Below are positions 13,534 through 20,262 of a stretch of DNA of 20,262 nucleotides, in pieces. The notes below the pieces were generated by a model, which saw nothing but the letters and a program-made list of their open reading frames with translations, was not told where the DNA came from and searched no databases. Position numbers and translations under genes: made by a program. The stretch is from contig SFDG01000059.1 of the NCBI GenBank assembly GCA_004558305.1, positions 1 to 20,262 of the forward strand, written 5' to 3'. How positions within the stretch are numbered: position 1 is the stretch's first letter; every line of letters begins with the position of its first letter. The stretch is from Phocaeicola plebeius (GTDB lineage Bacteria > Bacteroidota > Bacteroidia > Bacteroidales > Bacteroidaceae).

Positions 13534-15335
13534 CTATCGTCCCATCAGTACCAGCAGCACGTTGATATCGCTGGGGGATACGCCAGGGATGCGGCTGGCT
13601 TGTGCCAATGTCTCCGGATCTATCTTGACCAGTTTCTGCCGGGCTTCGGTCGAGAGGGACTGTAGCTGCTCGTAGTCGAACTTGCCCCGGATGCGGATGG
13701 CCTCTAAGCGGTGTATCTTGTCGGCGATGGTCCGCTCACGGTCGATGTAGCCTTTGTACTTGATAAGGACTTCGGCGGCTTCGAGGGTTTCGGCTTTCGG
13801 CTCCTTCACTTGGTCGAGCATTTCCTGGAAAGCCGGGATGAGGGGAGCCAGGTTCCCGATGTTCAGCTGCGGACGGGCCAGCAGGTCGATGAGCTTGCAG
13901 CCGTGGGCGAGGCGGGTAGCCCCCAGCCCTTCCAGTGCATCGTTGATGCGGTCGGCCTTGACCGAGTAGGTCTTGGCGAAATCGACGATGCGCTCCACTT
14001 CGGCCCGCTTGCTGCACAAGCGGTCGTAACGGTCCTGCCGGGCTAGCCCCAGTCGGTAGGAGCGTTCGGTCAATCGCATGTCGGCATCGTCCTGCCGGAG
14101 CAGGATGCGGTACTCTGCCCGCGAGGTGAACATCCGGTACGGCTCATCGACGCCTTTGGTCACTAAGTCGTCTCATTGATGCCGGCAACGATGCCTTGGC
14201 CTCCGGCTTCCTCATAACCGGTAGTGCCGTTCACCTGTCCGGCAAAGAACAGGTTGCGGACCCGTTTCGATTCCAGTGTATGGCGGAGCTGTGTCGGGTC
14301 GAAGTAGTCGTATTCGATGGCATAGCCGGGGCGGTAAAGCACGACATCCTGGAAGCACGGAATCTTCTTCAGGGCTTCCAGCTGGATGTCCATCGGCAGC
14401 GACGACGAGAAGCCGTTCAGGTACAGCTCGCGGGTGGATTCACCCTCCGGTTCCAGGAACAGCTGGTGCTGCGGCTTGTCGGGGAAGGTGACGATTTTGG
14501 TCTCGATGCTCGGACAGTAGCGCGGACCGATGCTTTGGATTTGTCCGTTGTAGAGCGGCGAGTCGGCCAGGCCGCTGCGCAAGGTCTCGTGTACTTCTTC
14601 ATTGGTGAAGCAGGTCCAGCAGGGCAGCTGCTGCAGGGGACGCGGTTCGCTGATGAACGAGAAGCGGTGGAAGTCGTTCTCTCCGTCCTGGATGTCCATC
14701 AAGTCGAAGCGGACACTGCGGGCATCGATGCGGACAGGAGTGCCGGTCTTCATCCGTCCGGCTGTGATGCCGTGCCGGGTGATGGACTCCGTCAGGTGGT
14801 ACGAGGCCGGTTCTGCACAGCGTCCGCCAGGCAGCATTTTCCGGCCGATGTGCATCAGCCCGTTCAGGAAGGTGCCTGCCGTCAGGACGACACACTTGGC
14901 ACGGAAGGTCACTCCCCAGCAGGTCACCACTCCGGTCACTTCCCCGTTCTCCACGAGCAGTTCCTCTACGGTGTCCTGCCAGATATGCAGGTTCGGGATG
15001 TTCTCCAGTACCTCGCGCCAGGCCCAGATGAACTTGCCCCGGTCGCACTGGGCACGGGGGCTCCACATGGCGGGCCCTTTCGAGCGGTTCAGCATCCGGA
15101 ACTGGATGGCGGTCCGGTCGGTGACCAGTCCCATGTAGCCACCCAGTGCGTCTATCTCCCGGACGATTTGTCCTTTGGCGATACCACCTACGGCAGGGTT
15201 GCAGCTCATCTGTCCGATCTTGTTCATGTCCATCGTGATGAGGCATGTCTTCGAACCGAGGTTGGCAGCAGCAGCAGCGGCTTCACAGCCTGCATGACCG
15301 GCACCGATTACGATAACATCATACTTGAATTCCAT
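13534..15335 (-). pseudogene. mnmG: tRNA U34 carboxymethylaminomethyl modification enzyme MnmG, frameshifted by internal deletion
   Basis: MnmG with MnmE makes cmnm5U at wobble U34 of tRNAs. Here the gene is in two frames. Codons from 15335 to 14163 encode the FAD domain (GAGHAGCEAA, PAVGGIAKGQIVREIDALGG, GPRYCPSIETK, GGQGIVAGIN) and then stop after INETT. The C-terminal 209 residues (14163-13534; DDLVTKGVDEPYRMFTSRAEYR to PGVSPSDINVLL) follow in another frame. The family segment that normally joins AGIN to DDLVTKG, about 24 residues including EAYIGVLI, is missing around 14173-14175; 390 plus 209 residues against a normal 620-630 fits a deletion of about 70 bp, not a multiple of three. If real, the enzyme is lost; an assembly error is equally possible. 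It has its own promoter element. Confidence 0.88.
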
Positions 15336-15360
15336 TTCGTCTGTTGTTTGGTTTTGTTGG

Positions 15361-15368
15361 CAAAAGTA
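15361..15368 (-). promoter_or_regulatory. Bacteroidetes -7 element for mnmG (TACTTTTG)
   Basis: Minus-strand TACTTTTG followed by CC, a perfect match, in the 44-bp gap between the ybeY stop and the mnmG ATG, 26 bp before that ATG. It suggests mnmG-apt-uvrC is its own transcription unit. Confidence 0.7.
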
Positions 15369-15379
15369 CGTTTTTTATT

Positions 15380-15799
15380 TCATATCTCCTTCAGCATTTC
15401 CAGTGCCTTGTTCTCGGCGGCCTCCATGATTTCGCGTTCGCCCGGTCCTTTGTCGTTGATGCCGACCAGGTGCAGTACCCCGTGGATGATGACCCGGTGC
15501 AGCTCCGTCTCGTAGGTGGCACCGAACTGTTCGGCATTGGTGCGGACGGTGTCTAAGCTGATGAACAGGTCGCCCGACAGCCGCTTGCCTTCGCAATAGT
15601 CGAACGTGATGATGTCGGTATAATAATCGTGTTGCAGATACTGCCGGTTCACCTCCAGTATCTTCTCGTCCGAGCAGAAGATGTAGGCGATGTCGCCTAC
15701 CCGTTTGCCGTACGATTCGGCCACCGCCTTAATCCAGGCAGTAGTTTCTCTCTTTTTGATGGCGGGCATTTCTACGCCCTCGGTCTGATAAGTAATCAT
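15380..15799 (-). CDS. ybeY: Endoribonuclease YbeY (rRNA maturation)
   Basis: The 139-residue metal-dependent RNase takes part in 16S rRNA 3'-end processing and ribosome quality control. The core motif HGVLHLVGIND (about residues 105-115) supplies two zinc-ligand histidines. In E. coli the motif continues to a third histidine (HGxLHLxGYDH); here the same place reads NDKGPGE without a histidine, a variant I recall from other Bacteroidetes. The strand YTDIITFDY and GDLFISLDT segments also match. It starts 16 bp after the upstream membrane-protein gene and is probably co-transcribed with it. The length is slightly short but complete; family identity is firm. Confidence 0.93.
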   Translation of the reverse strand: MITYQTEGVEMPAIKKRETTAWIKAVAESYGKRVGDIAYIFCSDEKILEVNRQYLQHDYYTDIITFDYCEGKRLSGDLFISLDTVRTNAEQFGATYETELHRVIIHGVLHLVGINDKGPGEREIMEAAENKALEMLKEI

Positions 15800-15815
15800 A
15801 TCGTTGTAGATTGGT

Positions 15816-17051
15816 TTATACGTTGAAGAATAGGTACCCCATGCAGATGGCGGCGATGATGCCTGCCAGGTCGGCCAGCAGTCCGCAGGGGACGGCGTGA
15901 CGGGTCTTTACGACACCCACACTGCCGAAATAGACAGCGAGGATGTAGAAGGTGGTGTCGGTCGATCCCTGGAAGATGCAGGCCAGCCGGCCGACGAACG
16001 AGTCTGCTCCATACGTGTTCATGGCATCCACCATCATGCCGCGTGCCCCGCTGCCGCTGAGCGGTTTCATCAGGGCTGTAGGCAGTGCCGCCACGAAGTC
16101 GCTGTCCGAACCGCACAGCTCCACTAACCGTCCCACTCCCTGGATGAGATAGTCCATGCAGCCCGATGCACGGAACACCCCGATGGCGACCAGGATGGCG
16201 ACTAAATAAGGAATGATGCGCACGGCGGTGGTGAAGCCTTCTTTGGCCCCTTCCACAAACGCATCATAGACGTTGATGCGTTTCCGTATACCGGCCAGGA
16301 TGAACCCGATGATGATGACGAACAGGAAGACATTGGCCAGGGTTGTCGACCACACATTGATTTGTTCCTTTTCCATCGTCGTGAACAGGTAGATGATGGT
16401 GGCGATGACCAGGCTCGTTCCGCCCAGAAAGAGCAGGATGGTCTGGTTCAGCAGCCGGATGCGCTGGTACAGGCTGACGGCGATGATGCCTGCCAGTGTC
16501 GAGAAGAACGTGGCCAGCAGGATGGGGATGAATACGTCGGTCGGCTGGGCGGCTCCCATCTGTGCCCGATAGACCATGATGCTGATAGGAATCAGCGTCA
16601 GTCCCGAAGTGTTCAGCACCAGAAACATGATCATCGGATTGCTGGCGGTATCTTTCTGCGGGTTCAGCGACTGGAGTCCTTCCATGGCTTTCAGTCCTAA
16701 TGGCGTGGCGGCATTGTCCAGTCCCAGCATATTGGCGGCAAGGTTCATGAAGATGCTGCCCGTCACCGGATGCCCTTTGGGAATGTCGGGAAAGAGCCGG
16801 CAGAACAGCGGACTGAGCACTTTCGAGAAGAAGCCGATGACACCGCCTTTTTCGCCGATCTGCATGATGCCCATCCAGAGCGACAGTACCCCTGTCAGTC
16901 CGAGGGAAATCTCGAAGGCGGTCTTCGACGAATCGAACGTGGAATTGATGATGGCAGGGAATACCTCGGTATCTCCCCAGAAAAGCAGGCGTACTGTGGC
17001 TACGACAAAAGCGCAAAGGAAAAAGGCCATCCAAATATAGTTTAGAACCAT
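15816..17051 (-). CDS. Fused SpmA/SpmB-like nucleoside-recognition (Gate) membrane protein
   Basis: The protein of 411 residues (420 from an upstream ATG at 17078) is an inner-membrane protein with about ten hydrophobic segments. Two Gate/nucleoside-recognition halves are seen: the first like SpmA (NSTFDSSKTAFEISLGLTGVLSLWMGIM, then NAATPLGLKAMEGLQSLNP), the second like SpmB (FVEGAKEGFTTAVRIIPYLVAILVAIG, MKPLSGSGARGMMVDAM, GSTDTTFYILAVYFGSVGV). In spore-formers these are separate proteins for spore-core dehydration; Bacteroidales do not sporulate, so the role here is unknown, perhaps transport of a nucleoside-like or other small molecule. I prefer MVLNYIW (17051) as start because the N-terminal helix begins there. 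It is divergent from the DUF3810 gene and precedes ybeY by 16 bp. Confidence 0.9.
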   Translation of the reverse strand: MVLNYIWMAFFLCAFVVATVRLLFWGDTEVFPAIINSTFDSSKTAFEISLGLTGVLSLWMGIMQIGEKGGVIGFFSKVLSPLFCRLFPDIPKGHPVTGSIFMNLAANMLGLDNAATPLGLKAMEGLQSLNPQKDTASNPMIMFLVLNTSGLTLIPISIMVYRAQMGAAQPTDVFIPILLATFFSTLAGIIAVSLYQRIRLLNQTILLFLGGTSLVIATIIYLFTTMEKEQINVWSTTLANVFLFVIIIGFILAGIRKRINVYDAFVEGAKEGFTTAVRIIPYLVAILVAIGVFRASGCMDYLIQGVGRLVELCGSDSDFVAALPTALMKPLSGSGARGMMVDAMNTYGADSFVGRLACIFQGSTDTTFYILAVYFGSVGVVKTRHAVPCGLLADLAGIIAAICMGYLFFNV

Positions 17052-17090
17052 GGGAAAGTAGTTTTGAAAATGAAACATCTTTTATCGCGA

Positions 17091-17098
17091 CAAAAGTA
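17091..17098 (-). promoter_or_regulatory. Bacteroidetes -7 element for the SpmAB-like gene (TACTTTTG)
   Basis: Minus-strand TACTTTTG, a perfect match, 13 bp before the upstream ATG at 17078 and 40 bp before the preferred ATG at 17051. Its distance to the opposite -7 element at 17120-17127 is only 21 bp, so the two promoters overlap and may compete. Confidence 0.65.
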
Positions 17099-17119
17099 CA
17101 TAATTTCATCTGAAAACGA

Positions 17120-17127
17120 TACCTTTG
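17120..17127 (+). promoter_or_regulatory. Bacteroidetes -7 element for the DUF3810 gene (TACCTTTG)
   Basis: A perfect TAnnTTTG match followed by C, ending just 5 bp before the ATG at 17133. Transcription would start at or next to that ATG, giving an mRNA with almost no leader. Confidence 0.65.
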
Positions 17128-17132
17128 CTTCC

Positions 17133-18093
17133 ATGAAAAAAGCAAGACTGGCCGTGATTCGTCGGATGGTGCTGGCGTTGCTGCTGGCAGGCGTATGTGT
17201 TGTCCGTTTCTGTCCGGGTGCAGGCGAGTGGTACGCCCTCCGTCTGTATCCTTCGCTGTCCTATGCCTTGTCTTTCCTGGCATCGGCAGTTCCCTTCTCG
17301 TTGGACGAGGTACTGGTGCTGGCAGCTGTGACGGGCATCGTCGTCGGCATTCCGTGGGCGCGACGGAAAGGAGTCCGGTGGAAGCGGATAGGCTGTATGG
17401 TCGGCGAGGCAGCCTTGTGGATGTACGTCTGGTTCTACTGGGGTTGGGGCATGAACTATTTCCGCGACAGTCTCTACGTGCGTGCCGGAGCTGCTCCCGC
17501 CGTTTACGATGAAGTGCGGTTCCGTTGTTTCCTGGCAGACTATACCCAGCGGCTGAACGATGCCTATCTTCCGTCGTTTTCCATCGGACAAGTACAGATT
17601 CGCGATTCCCTTCGCACAGCGTTCTGCCGGGTGCCCTCCTGTTATGGCCTGTCTCGTCCTGCCGCTTTCCAGCATCCCAAGCGTTCGTGTTGCAATGCCC
17701 TCTATTCCGGTGTCGGTGTATTGGGCTATATGGGTCCCTTCTTTGCCGAGTCGCATCTCAACCACGACCTCCTGCCACTGCAATATCCATTCACCTATGC
17801 TCACGAACTCTCGCACCTGTTGGGAGTGAGCAGCGAGGCGGAAGCCAACTACTGGGCCTACCGGATGTGTGTGTCTTCGTCCGATGCCTGCATTCGCTGG
17901 AGCGGTTACTTCGGACTGTTCGGTTACGTAGCCGTCAATGCACGGGCAGCACTGTCCCCTTCAGGAACGGCTCTACCATTTCTACCTGAAGGGGAACAAC
18001 ATCCCTTCCGGCAGGAAGAATTATGCGGAAGTCGTCGGCCTGTTGCTCTCCCTTCCGGAAGAGGCCGCAGCCGACTGGACGCGCGAGAATTGA
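17133..18093 (+). pseudogene. DUF3810 membrane metalloprotease-like protein, frameshifted by internal deletion
   Basis: The N-terminal 270 residues look like Bacteroidetes DUF3810: membrane helices at about 8-27, 42-76 and 88-106, the conserved YWGWGMNYFR, and a zinc-protease motif HELSH (224-228) with SSEAEAN following (E235/E237). After VAVNARAALS the frame turns into non-family sequence and runs to 18167. The family's C-terminus, LYHFYLKGNNIPSG, then KNYAEVVGLLLSLP, is encoded in the +1 frame from 17971 to the stop at 18093. The middle piece, which I estimate at roughly 55-65 residues, is missing near 17950-17970. Earlier in-frame ATGs (from 17064) lie upstream of the promoter and are rejected. 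The zinc motif is retained, so a C-terminally altered protein could still be made; otherwise it is a pseudogene or an assembly error. Confidence 0.75.
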
Positions 18094-18146
18094 AAAATCA
18101 CGCCCTCTCCTCCGTTCGCTTCCGATTTTGCGATTCTCAGCGATTC

Positions 18147-18231
18147 TTGGAAAAACGGACAAATTAGCCTATATCTGTATTGGAAAAACGGACAAAACAG
18201 CCTATATTTGTATTGGAAAAACGGACAATTT
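18147..18231 (+). repeat. 33-bp tandem repeat carrying a duplicated promoter
   Basis: Units start at 18147, 18180 and 18213, each beginning TTGGAAAAACGGACAA; two full 33-bp copies are followed by a 19-bp partial copy that runs up to the ATG at 18232. Copies 1 and 2 differ at a few bases only. The repeat contains both halves of a Bacteroidetes promoter: TTG, then 20 bp, then TATATTTG in copy 2 (TATATCTG in copy 1). Confidence 0.85.
18203..18210 (+). promoter_or_regulatory. Promoter of the DUF4143 ATPase (TTG-20-TATATTTG)
   Basis: TATATTTG is a perfect -7 element and TTG at 18180-18182 lies exactly 20 bp before it, the best -33/-7 pair in the window. The start would be near 18215, leaving a leader of about 15-17 nt, itself the third partial repeat copy. 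Confidence 0.7.
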
Positions 18232-19572
18232 ATGATTAAGCGGAAGATAACAAGCAAGTTATGCGAATTCTATGATAACAGTCGGAAAGCACTGTTGCTG
18301 ACAGGAGCCAGACAGACAGGAAAGTCGTTCTCTGTCCGTCACTTCGGCCAGTCGCATTATCGTCATTTCATAGAGATAAACTTTATTGAACAGCCCACGG
18401 CACGGAACATCTTCAGGAAGGCGACAGATGTGCAGGATATGCTCATGCGACTGACAGTGTTTGCTTCGGACGAACTGGTCGCGGGAGAGACGCTGATTTT
18501 CCTCGATGAGATACAGGAATGCCCCGAAGCACTGACGGCAGTTAAGTTCCTCGTGGAGGAAGGCAGCTATCGGTACATCATGAGCGGTTCGCTGTTGGGA
18601 GTGGAACTGAAAGATCTTCGTTCGGCACCGGTAGGATTTATTGATATTTGGGAGATGTTCCCCCTCGACCTGGAAGAGTTTCTGGGTGCGGTCGGGGTTT
18701 CGGAACGGGTGATGAATCACCTGCGGGAGTCTTGGCAACTGGTCAAGCCGGTGGACGAGGTGATACACGACAAGCTGATGTCCATCTTCCGCCTGTACCT
18801 TATCGTAGGAGGGATGCCGGCAGTCGTGCAAAAGTATCTGGATACGAACAACCTCCAGTTGGTGATGGAGGAACAGCGGGCTATCCTCCGGTTGTACCAG
18901 ATGGACATCACGAAATACGACCCGGACAACAAACTGTACATCCGTGAGATTTTCCAACTGATACCTCCCGAACTGAATGCCAAGAACAAGCGTTTCATCC
19001 TGAAGAACCTGAACGAGCACATCAAATTCTCACGTTACGAGAACAGTTTTTTCTGGCTGAAGGATGCAGGGGTGGCTTTGCCTGCCTTCTGTGTAGAAGA
19101 ACCGAGAGTTCCCTTGTTGCTGTCACGTGCGAGGAATCTCTTCAAGTTGTTCCAGAGTGATGTCGGTCTGCTGTCTGCCTCCTATGCAGAGGGCATACAG
19201 ATGAGGATTCTTGATGATGATCCGAACCTCAACTTCGGTGCGGTCTATGAAAATCTGGTAGCGCAGGAATTGCGCTGTCATGGTTTCGACCTTTATTATT
19301 TCAACAGCAAGAAGCAGGGGGAAGTGGATTTCGTCGTCGAGAAAGGAGGGAGTGCCCTGCCCATTGAGGTAAAGTCCGGGAAGTCTTACCAGCGTCACAA
19401 TGCGTTGTCGAATATCATGTCCGATCCTGTATATGATATCCGTGAGGCATTGGTCCTGTCCGGAGCAAATGTCAGCGTGTCAGGACGCATCAAGTACTTG
19501 CCCATCTATATGCTCCTGTTTCTTCGGAAGGAGGAGCCGATGGCTATATATTATAAGGTGGATTTGCCGTGA
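18232..19572 (+). CDS. AAA ATPase with C-terminal DUF4143 (PD-(D/E)XK-like) domain
   Basis: The 446-residue cytoplasmic protein has an N-terminal P-loop ATPase with Walker A GARQTGKS (residues 25-32) and Walker B LIFLDEIQECP near 95, followed by the SGSLLG sensor segment. The C-terminal DUF4143 domain holds a nuclease-like pattern GEVDFVVE (about 363) and PIEVKSGKS (about 380), the D...ExK signature of PD-(D/E)XK enzymes. The family occurs in many copies in Bacteroidales and its function is unknown; links to mobile DNA or DNA handling have been suggested, without proof here. The ATG at 18232 is preferred to a TTG at 18208 that lies in the promoter. No partner gene is adjacent, so it is a lone gene. 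It is intact. Confidence 0.92.
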   Translation: MIKRKITSKLCEFYDNSRKALLLTGARQTGKSFSVRHFGQSHYRHFIEINFIEQPTARNIFRKATDVQDMLMRLTVFASDELVAGETLIFLDEIQECPEALTAVKFLVEEGSYRYIMSGSLLGVELKDLRSAPVGFIDIWEMFPLDLEEFLGAVGVSERVMNHLRESWQLVKPVDEVIHDKLMSIFRLYLIVGGMPAVVQKYLDTNNLQLVMEEQRAILRLYQMDITKYDPDNKLYIREIFQLIPPELNAKNKRFILKNLNEHIKFSRYENSFFWLKDAGVALPAFCVEEPRVPLLLSRARNLFKLFQSDVGLLSASYAEGIQMRILDDDPNLNFGAVYENLVAQELRCHGFDLYYFNSKKQGEVDFVVEKGGSALPIEVKSGKSYQRHNALSNIMSDPVYDIREALVLSGANVSVSGRIKYLPIYMLLFLRKEEPMAIYYKVDLP

Positions 19573-19595
19573 GCAACGACAGGCATTCTTGGAGT

Positions 19596-19733
19596 GTCAC
19601 GACTGCACTCATGACGGTCTGACGACTTCAGTCATGAGACTGTCACGACTTCAGTCATGAGAGGGTCACGAGTGCAGTGGTGAGATGGTCACAACCTCAG
19701 TCATGGGACAGCCACATGTCCTTTCATTCATTG
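19596..19733. repeat. 23-bp imperfect tandem repeat, six units, hairpin-forming
   Basis: Units begin at 19596, 19619, 19642, 19665, 19688 and 19711 with an exact 23-bp period. The best unit reads GTCACGACTTCAGTCATGA; the sixth is the most diverged. Most units can fold on themselves: TCACGA pairs with TCATGA (one G-T pair) around a 6-nt loop. The array fills the gap between the ATPase stop and the end of the minus-strand gene at 19735. Confidence 0.8.
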
Positions 19734-19734
19734 C

Positions 19735-20262
19735 TTATGGGAATCGGTTGATCATCAAGACCCTGTTCCCTGCTTCCATTGCCTGTCTCACCGAATCAGG
19801 CAATGACAGATAGTCTCTGCACCTGTCCTCCAGTTCTCCGCATACAAGACTGACAATGGCTCCTGTACCGTCTGCGAACATAGGTTCTATCATATCATAT
19901 ATAGAAGATGAAGCTGTAAATTTTCTACTCCCACATTGGTGGGTCAACGGATTAAAGACAAGGGTAAACTGGCTGTTCTCATTTTCTACCAAGCCTATCC
20001 ATAGACTGTCGTTCACGGCTATGGGGGTATTGACCCACTTCAGATAGTCATCTGCAGTACCATTTCTACGGAAAGCCATATAATCCGTTTTTGCCTTTTC
20101 CGGTATCTTTTTATCTTGAAAATCAAAAACCACGACAGCTTGTATGGCACCCATCTCATCCAACACCATCAACGTGTCCGAAGGAGAACGGTAAAAACTG
20201 ATTTCCGAACCCCCTTTACGGAAAATATGGCTGGTTGAATATCCTCCTACATACCCCTCCTG
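19735..20262 (-). CDS. 6-bladed beta-propeller protein, C-terminal part (partial)
   Basis: The frame is open from the right edge for 175 codons and ends with a TAA at 19735-19737. The segments GGYSTSHIFRKGGSEISFYRS, DTLMVLDEMG, NTPIAVNDSLWIGLVENE, FADGTGAIVSLVCGE and the ending NRVLMINRF resemble the last blades and the C-terminal strand of the Bacteroidales 6-bladed beta-propeller lipoproteins (DUF5128/DUF4934 type), which normally end NPVLVFYKF or similar. These are mostly exported surface or periplasmic proteins of unknown ligand. The N-terminus, signal peptide and promoter lie outside the window. Family assignment rests on pattern only and is moderate. The 23-bp repeat array directly follows its stop codon. 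Confidence 0.7.
   Translation of the reverse strand, partial: QEGYVGGYSTSHIFRKGGSEISFYRSPSDTLMVLDEMGAIQAVVVFDFQDKKIPEKAKTDYMAFRRNGTADDYLKWVNTPIAVNDSLWIGLVENENSQFTLVFNPLTHQCGSRKFTASSSIYDMIEPMFADGTGAIVSLVCGELEDRCRDYLSLPDSVRQAMEAGNRVLMINRFP

Noticed and set aside
13400..13540. Replication origin next to parS
   Set aside because: No DnaA-box cluster or AT-rich unwinding region is visible; parS only suggests origin proximity.
15473..15490. YbeY lacking the third zinc histidine taken as a broken gene
   Set aside because: The rest of the protein is intact, and I recall the same variant in other Bacteroidetes, so it is probably normal for the group.
14196..15515. Long plus-strand open frame (439 codons) opposite mnmG
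   Set aside because: It is antisense to a clearly coding FAD domain, has no family features, and arises from the high-GC codon pattern of mnmG.
17064..17132. Upstream start for the DUF3810 gene
   Set aside because: It would begin before both divergent promoter elements; the hydrophobic N-terminal helix starts after the ATG at 17133.
16264..17283. Minus-strand open frame of 339 codons, rich in Arg and His
   Set aside because: It lies in a shifted frame of the SpmAB-like gene and crosses the divergent promoters and the DUF3810 start; the composition is typical of a shadow frame.
19596..19733. CRISPR array
   Set aside because: Repeats are contiguous with a 23-bp period and no unique spacers, and there are no cas genes.
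18147..19733. Transposon carrying the ATPase
   Set aside because: The flanking repeats differ (33 bp and 23 bp units), no terminal inverted repeats or target-site duplication were found and no transposase is present.

Overview
The window is a stretch of chromosome from a member of the Bacteroidales, most likely Bacteroides, Phocaeicola or a close relative. The evidence is an Oar-type TonB-dependent receptor end, DUF4221, DUF3810 and 6-bladed beta-propeller proteins, the gene order mnmG-apt-uvrC-dtd-mazG-deoC (from memory, common in this group), and at least nine copies of the Bacteroidetes -7 promoter element TAnnTTTG at sensible places. Most of it is housekeeping DNA. No phage, integrase, transposase, CRISPR array, rRNA or tRNA was recognised.

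Layout. 1-1163 (+): the end of a TonB-dependent receptor and a secreted glycerophosphodiester phosphodiesterase. 1262-2978 (+): two small secreted proteins of unknown function with a DUF4221 gene remnant between them, ending in a strong hairpin. 3060-5073 (-): ychF and a ketopantoate-reductase-like gene, separated by 4 nt. 5074-5407: a 334-bp gap that appears to hold a minus-strand small RNA with its own promoter element, a GAAA-capped hairpin and an intrinsic terminator. 5408-8179 (-): polA, divergent from a long-chain polyprenyl diphosphate synthase (8273-9247, +). 9260-9336: a perfect 25-bp inverted repeat between convergent genes. 9356-11069 (-): dtd-mazG-deoC, tightly coupled. 11110-15335 (-): mnmG-apt-uvrC, with a perfect 16-bp parS palindrome between mnmG and apt. 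15380-17051 (-): a fused SpmA/SpmB-like membrane protein and ybeY. 17133-18093 (+): a DUF3810 membrane metalloprotease-like gene. 18232-19572 (+): a DUF4143 ATPase whose promoter lies in a 33-bp tandem repeat. 19596-19733: a 23-bp tandem repeat. 19735-20262 (-): the C-terminal end of a 6-bladed beta-propeller protein.

Two genes look broken in the same way. mnmG and the DUF3810 gene each have good N- and C-terminal parts in different frames, with a short piece of the family sequence missing at the joint. These are either real internal deletions, which for mnmG would remove the wobble-uridine modification, or assembly errors; the sequence alone cannot decide.

The best leads are the parS site, the polA-ychF small RNA, the tandemly duplicated promoter before the ATPase, the 23-bp hairpin-forming repeat array and the two internal deletions. 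I found no clear new multi-gene system.
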